Positions 1-5,964 of a DNA stretch of 7,821 nucleotides are shown here, piece after piece. Source of the stretch: Tannerella sp. GTDB lineage: Bacteria > Bacteroidota > Bacteroidia > Bacteroidales > Tannerellaceae. The DNA lies in the NCBI GenBank assembly GCA_031260095.1, contig JAIRKN010000247.1, positions 1 to 7,821 of the forward strand, in the 5' to 3' direction. The notes beneath the pieces were generated by a model that worked only from the letters and a program-made list of their open reading frames with translations, searched no databases and had not been told where the DNA came from. The first letter of the stretch is position 1. The number at the start of each line of letters is the position of its first letter. The position numbers and the translations under genes are program-made.

Positions 1-120
1 GAACGCGGACGCGAACTTGTTCTTAGTAAACCCGAAAGTAAAGTCAAGGTGCTGGTGGTTTCGACCGACGAGGAATATATGATTGCATACGATACGCGGG
101 TTATTCTGGAAAATAAATAG
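1..120 (+). CDS. ackA: Acetate kinase, C-terminal fragment (5' part lies outside the window)
   Basis: Frame 1 is open from the first base to a TAG stop at 118-120 and gives the last 39 residues of a protein. The stretch KVKVLVVSTDEEYMIAYDT matches the conserved C-terminal strand and helix of acetate kinase, where the family has a form like VKVLVIPTNEE-x-x-IA-x-DT. Acetate kinase is cytoplasmic, belongs to the ASKHA fold, and makes ATP and acetate from acetyl phosphate and ADP in mixed-acid fermentation. The usual Pro before Thr is Ser here, a small deviation. The catalytic residues lie upstream and cannot be seen. The gene is convergent with the sugar-acid genes that follow. No convincing terminator directly follows its stop; the hairpin at 402-418 could serve both strands. 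The identification rests on motif memory over a short fragment. Confidence 0.82.
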   Translation, partial: ERGRELVLSKPESKVKVLVVSTDEEYMIAYDTRVILENK

Positions 121-233
121 TCAGTCCTTAATCCCAAACATGAACCGGCATTACCGCCCGATAATATTTTGAAAACGGGTTTAAGGGTTTCTATTCCGGG
201 AAGCCGAGCCGTCCTGCTATGCCAATTACACAA

Positions 234-422
234 GCCGTTTACCGGGTACATAGCGAAGGGCAAAGTGCCGGTCTGGAAGTAAATTGCAGGCATAAACGTC
301 AGACCATTTTGATCAAGCATCTTATACATGCGAAAGTAACGCTCAATGGCCTTGTGTTCCGGCGGAGTACTATCCGGGAAAACGGTTCGCAGAAAAGTAT
401 TTTCCGGTTTTACCGGAAGCTT
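234..422 (-). pseudogene. Possible relic of an unrecognised protein-coding gene in the ackA/larA-like gap
   Basis: The 303 bases at 121-423 have no obvious intact gene. On the minus strand one frame is open through the whole gap, and from about 422 to 234 it reads like real protein, for example AIERYFRMYKMLDQNGLTFM followed by PAIYFQTGTLPF, with Bacteroidales-like codons. Beyond 234 the translation becomes less protein-like, and inside the ackA region (120 to 1) the same frame is clearly only the antisense of ackA. No convincing own start is seen: the frame runs back into the end of the LarA-like gene in a different phase. I do not recognise a family. It may be a decayed gene, a 3' fragment left by a deletion, or chance. 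No function can be assigned. Confidence 0.25.
391..418 (-). terminator. Hairpin terminator candidate after the LarA-like gene
   Basis: A perfect inverted repeat, TTCCGGT-ttt-ACCGGAA (402-408 and 412-418, 3-base loop), starts 5 bases past the TAA of the LarA-like gene. On the minus strand it is followed by AATACTTTTCTG, so the T tract is short and broken. On the plus strand it is followed by AGCTTATTATTTG, so it could also end ackA transcription weakly. It probably ends the sugar-acid operon, but the poor T run keeps confidence moderate. Confidence 0.5.
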
Positions 423-423
423 A

Positions 424-1689
424 TTATTTGAAACGTTCCCTGTAAGCCCATAGTCCCAGTGCTGGATTCGATATATAATAGATCTCCTCGCCATCGACCG
501 TATTCCAGCCGTCTTTGAGTGATTCCGGATTGTATTTCTGCATCATTTCGTTCAGGTCGGCATAACGGAAGCCTGCGCTTTCGATTTCTTCACACGTCAA
601 ATGGCCCGGACAGTAGGTGATGTTGAAGCGTCCTTCCGATGTACCGTGGATCAGGTGCGCCGCTACGCCGAGGCTGTTCTGAAGATCTTCATTCTCTTTT
701 ACGTATTTGAGCACCTGCGGGGTATGGACATATCCGTACTTACGGATCAGTCTGTCGTTGGTCGGATCCTCTCCGAACTGGTGCAGGCCCGGAGCCAGGA
801 CGATCAGCTCGCCATCGTCTGCAATCGCCATGCGTGTACGGTAAATACTCTTGTTGCCAAGCCAGGTGCTGCGAAATTCTTCAGGATCGAGGTAAACTAC
901 TACTTTCTTCATTTCCCGGTCCATCATACGGAAGTTGGTCTTGAGCGACAATCCGGCTGCTTTTTCGAAACATTCGAAATCGTCACCGATATAGAGGCCG
1001 CGCATCTGCAGGCCGTCTTCTCCTTCGGATATGACCGTCTGGAGATATACGACCGGCAGTTCGTTCGTGAAATTTTCCGATGCATAGTTGAGCACTTTAC
1101 GTACAGGGCCGGATGCGCGTCCCATGATACGCTCCATTCCGTAGACTGCACCTATGAAATGGCTCTTGTTGATACACTCGGAACCTCCCACGCCAACGAA
1201 AATATTCTTGTTATAGTTCGCCATACCGATCACTTCGTGCGGTACGACCTGTCCGAGCGAAAGGATCAGATCATATCCACCTTCCGTCAACAGGCGGTTT
1301 ACCTGAACCGGTACGGGATAGTCAACCGCTCCCCCGGATATTTCTTTTACGTATTCTCCGGGGACCGTACCTATGGTGACTACATCTTCGCGCCAGTTAT
1401 GTACGCGAAACAGGGAAAGAGGCACTCCGGGAAACATCTTTCCGATTTCCGCATCCGTCATCGGGAAATGGGTGCCCAGTGCAGGCAGTATATCCGTCAG
1501 GCGTTCTCCGTAATATTCGCAGGCGTATTGTGTCAGCTCTCCTGCACGTGAATGAAAACGTGTGAAATCCGGAGGAATGGCTAATACTTTTTTACGCGGC
1601 CCTAACCGGTCGAATGTATCAAAAAGGGCCTTTTTAATCTCGTCGTGTCCGAATGCCTTTGCCGGAGCACCTTGTTCGTAATATAACAT
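424..1689 (-). CDS. LarA-superfamily nickel-pincer (NPN) hydroxyacid racemase/epimerase, possibly a sugar-acid 2-epimerase
   Basis: The 421-residue product has the length and key motifs of lactate racemase LarA (DUF2088 family), which uses the nickel-pincer nucleotide cofactor to invert the alpha carbon of 2-hydroxyacids by hydride transfer. Visible residues: DFTR at 41-44 (LarA Asp72/Arg75), GTHFPMT at 72-78 with His74 (LarA His108), PHEV with His151 (His174), Lys161 in NYNKNIFVG (Lys184, the cofactor attachment site), and His177 in NKSHF (His200, nickel ligand). The spacings 151-161 and 151-177 equal those of LarA (10 and 26), so the enzyme should be active. Substrate cannot be read from sequence; characterised family members act on lactate, malate, 2-hydroxyglutarate, phenyllactate and D-gluconate. 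Next to a mannonate-type SDR and a KDG-kinase-like protein, a sugar acid is the best guess (inference). It starts 30 bp after the kinase gene, probably in one transcript, and would need cofactor genes larB/C/E elsewhere in the genome. The ATG follows AAAGAAG. Confidence 0.88.
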   Translation of the reverse strand: MLYYEQGAPAKAFGHDEIKKALFDTFDRLGPRKKVLAIPPDFTRFHSRAGELTQYACEYYGERLTDILPALGTHFPMTDAEIGKMFPGVPLSLFRVHNWREDVVTIGTVPGEYVKEISGGAVDYPVPVQVNRLLTEGGYDLILSLGQVVPHEVIGMANYNKNIFVGVGGSECINKSHFIGAVYGMERIMGRASGPVRKVLNYASENFTNELPVVYLQTVISEGEDGLQMRGLYIGDDFECFEKAAGLSLKTNFRMMDREMKKVVVYLDPEEFRSTWLGNKSIYRTRMAIADDGELIVLAPGLHQFGEDPTNDRLIRKYGYVHTPQVLKYVKENEDLQNSLGVAAHLIHGTSEGRFNITYCPGHLTCEEIESAGFRYADLNEMMQKYNPESLKDGWNTVDGEEIYYISNPALGLWAYRERFK

Positions 1690-1719
1690 CTTCTTTGGCG
1701 ATTAGTAATTAATGAATGA

Positions 1720-2796
1720 TCATCTTAGTACTCTTGCGTTTCCTCCCCAGATACTCCAGACCTGCTCTTCATCGGCCGGTTGTCCGTAGTCGGTCAGGAA
1801 GGTGGTGGCAAGTGCGCCTGTTGCCCATCCGAACTGGAGCCATTTTTCCGGTTCCCAGCCTTTCAGGATCCCGTAAAGCAGTCCGCCGACGAAACCGTCT
1901 CCACCGCCGATACGGTCGAGTACATGGATCGGGCGCGGTTCAACCACATGCCAGTTATCGCCTTCGAGCATGATCGCTCCCCACAGGTGGTTATTGGCGC
2001 TGTTCACTTCGCGAAGGGTCGTCGCATAGACGGATGCATTGGGATATGATTTCTTAATATTGCCGATCATCCCTTTGAAGCCTTCGATTTTGGCTGCAAT
2101 GTCTTTGCCGCCTGCTTCCGGCCCTTCACAGTGCAGGCACAACTGGAAATCTTCTTCGTTTCCGATCAGGATATCGGAGATAGAAGCTATTTCGCAGAAG
2201 ATATTATGAAGCTCCTGTTCGCGTCCTTTCCAGAAAGATGCACGGTGATTCAGGTCGAAAGATATTCTGGTACCGTAATTTTTAGCAGCTCGCGCCAGTT
2301 CCAGACAGAAACGGCTCGTGTCTTCAGACAAGGCGCCGATCAGTCCGGAGAGATGGAGGATCCGAACGCCTTCTTTACCGAAAAGACGGTCGAGGTCGAA
2401 ATCTTTGACATTGAGCGTTCGCCCCACTTCGCCGCTACGATCGTTCCACACGCGCGGGCCACGGGAGCCGAATCCGCTGTCGGCAATATTGATCTGGTGG
2501 CGGTATCCCCAGGGGCCGCCCTGTTCCACTTCTTTACCTTCGTATTCCATATTACGGCTTCGAAGATTATCTTTGATGAACTGCGCTATAGGGCTTCCTT
2601 TGACAAATGTGGTCAGTACTTTGACCGGAAGTCCTAAGTAGGCGGATACGTTGGCTACGTTTGTTTCCGCACTTGTCGCCTGCATGAACAGGTTACTGCT
2701 TGTATGAACCGGTTGCCCCTGCGCTACCGGGGTCAGGCGTATTCCCATACTGGTGGGAACGACTAATGACCATTTATAATTCTCTTTTAGTTTCAT
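1720..2796 (-). CDS. PfkB-family sugar kinase, 2-keto-3-deoxygluconate kinase-like
   Basis: The 358-residue product is a ribokinase/PfkB-fold cytoplasmic kinase. The C-terminal signature DRIGGGDGFVGGL (294-306) contains the catalytic base Asp300 and the anion-hole glycines; DLNHRASFW (181-189), GNEEDF (212-217) and TTLREVNSANNHLW (259-272) resemble the Bacteroidales KdgK subgroup (DLNFRKKLW, GNEEDA, TLRESFSA, DRVGGGDSF as I recall them). The end, WGGNARVLR, also resembles the end of that subgroup. The N-terminal substrate motif is unusual: where KdgK has GGGEANVA, this protein has TSAETNVA (41-48), so the substrate may differ from KDG. Expected reaction: ATP-dependent phosphorylation of a sugar acid or keto-deoxy sugar acid. 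An in-frame TAA seven codons upstream supports this ATG. It is followed by the LarA-like gene after 30 bp and preceded by a 267-bp repeat-rich gap. Family call is firm, substrate is not. Confidence 0.85.
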   Translation of the reverse strand: MKLKENYKWSLVVPTSMGIRLTPVAQGQPVHTSSNLFMQATSAETNVANVSAYLGLPVKVLTTFVKGSPIAQFIKDNLRSRNMEYEGKEVEQGGPWGYRHQINIADSGFGSRGPRVWNDRSGEVGRTLNVKDFDLDRLFGKEGVRILHLSGLIGALSEDTSRFCLELARAAKNYGTRISFDLNHRASFWKGREQELHNIFCEIASISDILIGNEEDFQLCLHCEGPEAGGKDIAAKIEGFKGMIGNIKKSYPNASVYATTLREVNSANNHLWGAIMLEGDNWHVVEPRPIHVLDRIGGGDGFVGGLLYGILKGWEPEKWLQFGWATGALATTFLTDYGQPADEEQVWSIWGGNARVLR

Positions 2797-3063
2797 ATTT
2801 TTATTGTTTAAGTGTTAAAAACTGCTTTCATATCTTTTCCCTGCCCAATAAGGCAAGGCTTCACTCGTTAAGTTCGAACGTTCCGGCCGGCTGAAATCTA
2901 TGTGACCCGCTTCGCTCAGACTGCATAGATTTTATTACGCCTCATCGCACTACTTAACATTTCGCCGCACAAGGCCGGTCTTTCCGGCTACCACTTCACA
3001 AGCGCCCCCGACCTTCCCCTTCCGGCGACGTTGTGTATTATCAATCGGTTTACGCGAAGCGCA
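2797..3063. repeat. Repeat-rich intergenic region between kinase and SDR genes, several inverted repeats
   Basis: This 267-bp gap splits an otherwise compact locus and has no convincing ORF. It contains a 7-bp hairpin CCCTGCC-caataa-GGCAAGG (2839-2858, one wobble), the overlapping palindromes GTTCGAAC (2872-2879) and GAACGTTC (2876-2883), CCGGCCGG (2883-2890), a pair GTTAAGT/ACTTAAC (2867-2873 with 2952-2958) enclosing a 9-bp hairpin (2894-2932), and GCCGG-tcttt-CCGGC (2974-2988). No hairpin is followed by a T run on the minus strand, so none looks like a standard terminator. No TTTG-N19-TAnnTTTG promoter is visible before the kinase. It may be a dispersed REP-like or MITE-like element, an mRNA-processing region, or a decayed insertion; this cannot be decided from one copy. 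Confidence 0.5.
2894..2932. repeat. 9-bp perfect inverted repeat (hairpin) in the kinase/SDR gap
   Basis: AAATCTATG at 2894-2902 is the exact reverse complement of CATAGATTT at 2924-2932, with a 21-base loop that contains CGCTTCGC. Two G-T wobbles can extend the stem inward. A second, wider inverted repeat (GTTAAGT 2867-2873 / ACTTAAC 2952-2958) encloses it, giving a nested structure typical of palindromic intergenic repeats. Confidence 0.6.
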
Positions 3064-3876
3064 TCAGATAGAGAAGGCGTCGAAGCCTCCGTCGATCGGG
3101 GTTACCGTACCGGTTACGAAAGCGGAAGCGTCGCTGGCCAGCCACTGAACGGTACCTACCAGTTCTTCCGGTCTGCCCAGACGCTTGAACGGTGTATGGG
3201 CGACGATTGTCTTACAGCGGTCGCTGGGCGTTCCGTCCGGACGGGTCATTAATGCCCGGTTCTGCTCGGTCAGGAAAAATCCCGGAGCGATAGCGTTTAC
3301 ACGTAATCCTTCGCCGAATTTGGTAGCCAGTTCCCCGGCCATATATTGTGTGAAGTTACTGATGGCTGCTTTGGCGCATCCATAGCCAACCACGCGTGTC
3401 AACGGACGAAGCGCTGATTCGGAAGAAACATTGATGATACTTCCTTTTTGCTGTTTCACCATTACTTCGGCAAAAACCATCGTAGGGAGTACCGTACCAA
3501 ACAAGTTCAGATCAACCACTTTGCGGAACGCATCAAGATCAAGATCGAAGAATGTTTTATCCGGCGGAATCGTAGCGCCGGCCATATTACCTCCCGCTAA
3601 ATTAATTAATACGTCGATCTGTCCGTATGTATCCATGATATCCTGCCTGTTTTTTATCAGCACATCTTTGTTGAGTACGTCGGTTTGTACAAACGTAGCT
3701 ATTCCGCCGGAACTTTTAATTTCGTCAACCAGTTGGTTGCCGCCCTCGGCATTCCGGTCCAGGATCACAATACGTGCACCTTCTTCGGCCAGGTGTTTAG
3801 CCATACTGCTACCTAAAATTCCACAACCTCCGGTCAGGAGGATCACTTTGTCTTTTACACTGAATAAATTTGCCAT
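3064..3876 (-). CDS. SDR-family oxidoreductase, D-mannonate oxidoreductase (fructuronate reductase) type
   Basis: The 270-residue product is a classical short-chain dehydrogenase: TGGCGILG nucleotide-binding loop at 15-22, Asp40 at the end of strand 2 (favours NAD over NADP), NLAGG at 92-96 in place of NNAG, active-site Asn124, Ser152, and Tyr165-x3-Lys169, so the catalytic tetrad is complete. IAPGFFLTEQNRALMT (196-211) and the ending PIDGGFDAF are features I associate with the SDR-type D-mannonate oxidoreductases (Bacillus YjmF/UxuB-like), which interconvert D-mannonate and D-fructuronate. A related sugar-acid dehydrogenase (KduD or gluconate 5-dehydrogenase type) is the main alternative. 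The ATG lies 12 bp after the LacI-type regulator's stop, so the two are almost certainly co-transcribed. The leader is A/T-rich with no Shine-Dalgarno, as usual in Bacteroidetes. Confidence 0.85.
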   Translation of the reverse strand: MANLFSVKDKVILLTGGCGILGSSMAKHLAEEGARIVILDRNAEGGNQLVDEIKSSGGIATFVQTDVLNKDVLIKNRQDIMDTYGQIDVLINLAGGNMAGATIPPDKTFFDLDLDAFRKVVDLNLFGTVLPTMVFAEVMVKQQKGSIINVSSESALRPLTRVVGYGCAKAAISNFTQYMAGELATKFGEGLRVNAIAPGFFLTEQNRALMTRPDGTPSDRCKTIVAHTPFKRLGRPEELVGTVQWLASDASAFVTGTVTPIDGGFDAFSI

Positions 3877-3888
3877 AATAAATTTGTT

Positions 3889-4944
3889 TTATATGTAGTT
3901 ATTATAATACTCGATATTTTCTTTGATGAGGATATCTATCGGCATATAGTTCACCTTTTCGGCTTCCTGATTTAGCGCCAGATAATGAAAGAGCGCTTTT
4001 ACGCTGTTGTATCCCTGTACTTCCGGCCGCTGGGCAATCAAATGGGATACAATTCCATTTTTCAGAAATGCGACATTGGACAGGATTGCATCATATCCGA
4101 TCAGGAAAAAATCTTTTATCTGTTTTTCCTGAAAGTAAGAGGCTATAACATGCACACGGGAATTGAAGATAATTCCGGCTTTTATACCAGATTTCTTTTT
4201 CAGGATCGTATCCAGGATCGATTTGTTTTTCTTCGGTGACCCGGATGAGATAGAGACCGGATAGATATTACCGCGAAAGCCTGTTTGGGAAAGGTAGTCG
4301 CGAAAACCTTTCTCGCGTACCGATACCTGTGTCGACTCAATAGATCCTTTGCTTATTGTGCTAAATAAAAGAATATTATCTTCTTTTCCGATTCGTTCGG
4401 ACAATAGTTTTCCACCGATATATCCCGATCTGTATGAATCCGTGCCATAATAGGCGATACAATTTGTGTTTTCTATATAAGCGTCTATCAGGACGTATGG
4501 GATCTCTTTGCTGTCAAGCCATTGTGTCAGTTTGAATGTGCTTTCCTTAAATAAGGTAGCGATGATGACCCCCAGGTATTCGCCTTGTTTGATTTCTTCT
4601 ACGATCGCATCAAAACTTACTTTATCGTATTGATTGAAAGATTTACATTGTATCTCCAGATGATAGTCCGAAAATTCTTTCTCTGCTTTTGCAATCCCCT
4701 TATTGACCTCCGACCAGTATTCTCCGGAAACGAATGATGGAATAAGCGTCATGATCCGGCACACCCTTTTGGAGGCCAGTGAACGGGCTATCAGGTTAGG
4801 TTGGTAATCAATCTTTTTAAGCGCTTGCCTGACTTTTTTCAGGGATTCACCGGAAACCTTTCCCCTGTTGTGGAGTACGCGATCAACAGTTCCTGCCGAT
4901 ACGCCTGCTATGGCTGCAATATCTTTGATACGATAGTTTTTCAT
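3889..4944 (-). CDS. LacI-family transcriptional regulator of the sugar-acid locus
   Basis: The 351-residue product has the standard LacI layout. The N-terminal helix-turn-helix is RIKDIAAIAGVSAGTVDRVL (5-24), followed by NRGKVS and the hinge helix IARSLASKR (52-60) with Leu56 at the position of the minor-groove leucine of LacI. Residues from about 61 to 340 form a periplasmic-binding-protein-like effector domain (IPYVLIDA, GTDSYRSGYIGGKLL, IGYDAILSN, IAQRPEVQGYNSVKAL), closest in style to ribose-binding proteins. The ligand is unknown; a sugar acid or derivative is likely from its position directly before the SDR gene. Its own promoter carries a 12-bp central-CG palindrome at the expected start of transcription, which suggests autorepression. 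The ATG sits inside a palindrome, ATGTATACAT. Confidence 0.93.
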   Translation of the reverse strand: MKNYRIKDIAAIAGVSAGTVDRVLHNRGKVSGESLKKVRQALKKIDYQPNLIARSLASKRVCRIMTLIPSFVSGEYWSEVNKGIAKAEKEFSDYHLEIQCKSFNQYDKVSFDAIVEEIKQGEYLGVIIATLFKESTFKLTQWLDSKEIPYVLIDAYIENTNCIAYYGTDSYRSGYIGGKLLSERIGKEDNILLFSTISKGSIESTQVSVREKGFRDYLSQTGFRGNIYPVSISSGSPKKNKSILDTILKKKSGIKAGIIFNSRVHVIASYFQEKQIKDFFLIGYDAILSNVAFLKNGIVSHLIAQRPEVQGYNSVKALFHYLALNQEAEKVNYMPIDILIKENIEYYNNYI

Positions 4945-4985
4945 GTATACATATAATTACTTTTAATTGGCGTTGTTGTCTTTTC

Positions 4986-4997
4986 GTGTGCGCACAC
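4986..4997. promoter_or_regulatory. Probable LacI-family operator, 12-bp perfect palindrome
   Basis: GTGTGCGCACAC is perfectly palindromic with the central CG step typical of LacI/GalR operators, into which the hinge-helix leucine inserts. It lies 42 bp upstream of the regulator's ATG, just downstream of the -7 box at 5002-5009, so it covers the predicted transcription start. A bound repressor would block initiation. No second copy was found in the kinase/SDR gap. Confidence 0.7.
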
Positions 4998-5001
4998 ATC
5001 G

Positions 5002-5032
5002 CAAATATACATATTGTTTTTAAAATAACAAG
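5002..5032 (-). promoter_or_regulatory. Bacteroidetes-type promoter for the LacI regulator and SDR genes
   Basis: On the minus strand a -33 element CTTG (5029-5032; consensus TTTG) is followed by exactly 19 bases and then the -7 element TATATTTG (5002-5009), which fits TAnnTTTG. Transcription would start around 4995-4997, giving a leader of about 50 bases to the ATG at 4944. The start overlaps the GTGTGCGCACAC palindrome. Confidence 0.75.
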
Positions 5033-5041
5033 TGAGCGGTG

Positions 5042-5081
5042 AAAAAAAAATTATGAAGCCGCCGGAGCTGTCAGTCCGCGG
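5042..5081 (-). terminator. Candidate intrinsic terminator overlapping the end of the membrane-protein gene
   Basis: On the minus strand CCGCGGA (5075-5081) pairs with TCC-G-GCGG (5059-5066) across an 8-base loop, with one bulged G. Eight bases later, directly after the TAA stop, there are nine Ts (5042-5050). The hairpin lies inside the last codons. The gap between stem and T run is long for a classical terminator, so confidence is moderate. Confidence 0.42.
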
Positions 5082-5677
5082 AATATGTATCCGTACATTA
5101 ATACGATCAACGGAATGGCCACAAATATCCCGGCAAGCAAAGCAAGTTCTCCGGTAATACTTATTAAAGTCATGATTAACATGATGATAAATAACTTCAT
5201 GGTGTGTCCTTTCGTTATTTCCCAGCTTCGTTTGAATGATTCGATGATACCCGTATTTTCATCAACCATAGAGGCAAAAAAGAATTGCAGCCTCAGAGCG
5301 AGATATATCCCCGGGACAACAAGCAAAACTATTCCTATCGCTATGATAAGTGTGAAAATAATGGAGGCAACGAGATAGCTAAACAATTTTCGGGAAACCT
5401 GTCCGTATGATGAAAATTGGGGTTCTTCGCCGTCCAATGTCTGAAAGCAGTTTTTCATGTATCCCAGTTGGAACAGGGAAAGCAGTAGCCAGCATAATAA
5501 GGAAATGATAATGCCGCTTGTTGTCATACTTTCTCCTTTAGCCGGTAAAGAGAAGATGTACAAAAGCGAATATACAATTGTGAAACCTATTATTAATCCC
5601 ACTAAGAGCCAGAACTGGGAAATCAGTCCTTTCCAGGCTGTTCTGAGAATATCCGAATAAACGAGTTTTTCTTCCAT
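5051..5677 (-). CDS. Small polytopic inner-membrane protein, YciC/DUF975-like (GPDPase membrane-domain type)
   Basis: The 208-residue product is very hydrophobic with about five predicted membrane segments: roughly 20-43, 54-74, 98-121, 158-180 and 181-200. Between the third and fourth, VVPGIYLALRLQF (120-132), MVDENTG (137-143) and ESFKRSWEITKGH (146-158) form the loop pattern seen in small bacterial membrane proteins annotated as DUF975, YciC/UPF0259 or glycerophosphodiesterase membrane domain. There is no catalytic domain and no signal peptide beyond the first membrane helix. The exact role is unknown. It has its own consensus promoter and a T-rich stop region, so it appears to be a single-gene unit between rpsA and the regulator, with no visible link to the sugar-acid pathway. 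The ATG is preceded by TTAGGAT, too close to be a good ribosome binding site. Confidence 0.75.
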   Translation of the reverse strand: MEEKLVYSDILRTAWKGLISQFWLLVGLIIGFTIVYSLLYIFSLPAKGESMTTSGIIISLLCWLLLSLFQLGYMKNCFQTLDGEEPQFSSYGQVSRKLFSYLVASIIFTLIIAIGIVLLVVPGIYLALRLQFFFASMVDENTGIIESFKRSWEITKGHTMKLFIIMLIMTLISITGELALLAGIFVAIPLIVLMYGYIFRGLTAPAAS

Positions 5678-5709
5678 ATCCTAATATATTCTTTTTTTTT
5701 ATGATGTGA

Positions 5710-5740
5710 CAAATGTAGTATAAGCCGGTAAAAATACAAA
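5710..5740 (-). promoter_or_regulatory. Consensus Bacteroidetes promoter for the membrane-protein gene
   Basis: On the minus strand TTTG (5737-5740), exactly 19 bases, then TACATTTG (5710-5717) gives a perfect match to TTTG-N19-TAnnTTTG. The ATG is at 5677, so the leader is about 25-30 bases and includes a run of nine adenines. Confidence 0.8.
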
Positions 5741-5917
5741 ATATATTAACTTCTTTTTATTTCGTAAGCCGGCGATTGTTTTACAGGGGGAGAGCAAGAC
5801 CGTGAACTGCGCCGCTTTCAATGTCAGGAATAGTGGTATGGGGGGATCAAAGATCTTGTTGAGTTTTTACGGGTTAACGTAAATCTTTTGTTCGTTTCCG
5901 GGAAGTCAGCCTTGAAT
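5741..5917. other. Intergenic stretch with no recognised gene
   Basis: Together with 5678-5740 and 5918-5990 this makes a 313-bp gap. Apart from the promoter and rpsA terminator listed separately, I see only a short inverted repeat TTTACG-ggttaa-CGTAAA (5866-5883) enclosing GTTAAC. No tRNA, known structured RNA or convincing small ORF was recognised. Confidence 0.5.
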
Positions 5918-5954
5918 AAAAAAAAGTGTCGTTCTGTAAAAGAACGGCACTTTT
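5918..5954 (-). terminator. Strong intrinsic terminator of rpsA
   Basis: On the minus strand GTGCCGTTCT (5941-5950) pairs with AGAACGACAC (5926-5935) in a 10-bp stem with one G-T wobble and a 5-base loop, followed by eight Ts (5918-5925). The stem can be extended by four A-T pairs (5951-5954 with 5922-5925), so it would also work on the plus strand, where TTTT follows. Confidence 0.9.
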
Positions 5955-5964
5955 AACTTTATGC

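Noticed and set aside
219..431. Plus-strand 70-codon open frame after ackA
   Set aside because: Arg/Lys/Ile-rich translation without a family pattern; the opposite strand in the same place looks more protein-like, and no promoter or ribosome site supports it.
601..1551. Long plus-strand open frame (316 codons) opposite the LarA-like gene
   Set aside because: It is antisense to a gene with intact LarA motifs; its translation is rich in Arg, His, Phe and Val and shows no domain pattern.
2131..2637. Plus-strand open frame of 168 codons opposite the PfkB kinase
   Set aside because: It is the antisense shadow of a well-supported kinase, with no recognisable motif.
2700..2894. Plus-strand 64-codon open frame at the kinase start and gap
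   Set aside because: Mostly antisense to the kinase N-terminus; no coding signal in the intergenic half.
2974..2988. GCCGG/CCGGC hairpin as terminator of the SDR gene
   Set aside because: The stem is only 5-6 bp and is followed on the minus strand by CTTGTG, not a T run.
2797..3063. CRISPR array or tRNA in the repeat-rich gap
   Set aside because: The repeats are inverted and differ in sequence, there is no regular direct-repeat/spacer pattern, and no cloverleaf with a TTC-A-A arm could be drawn.
3431..3898. Plus-strand open frame of 155 codons opposite the SDR gene
   Set aside because: It is the shadow of the SDR coding sequence; Ser/Ile/Pro-rich low-complexity translation.
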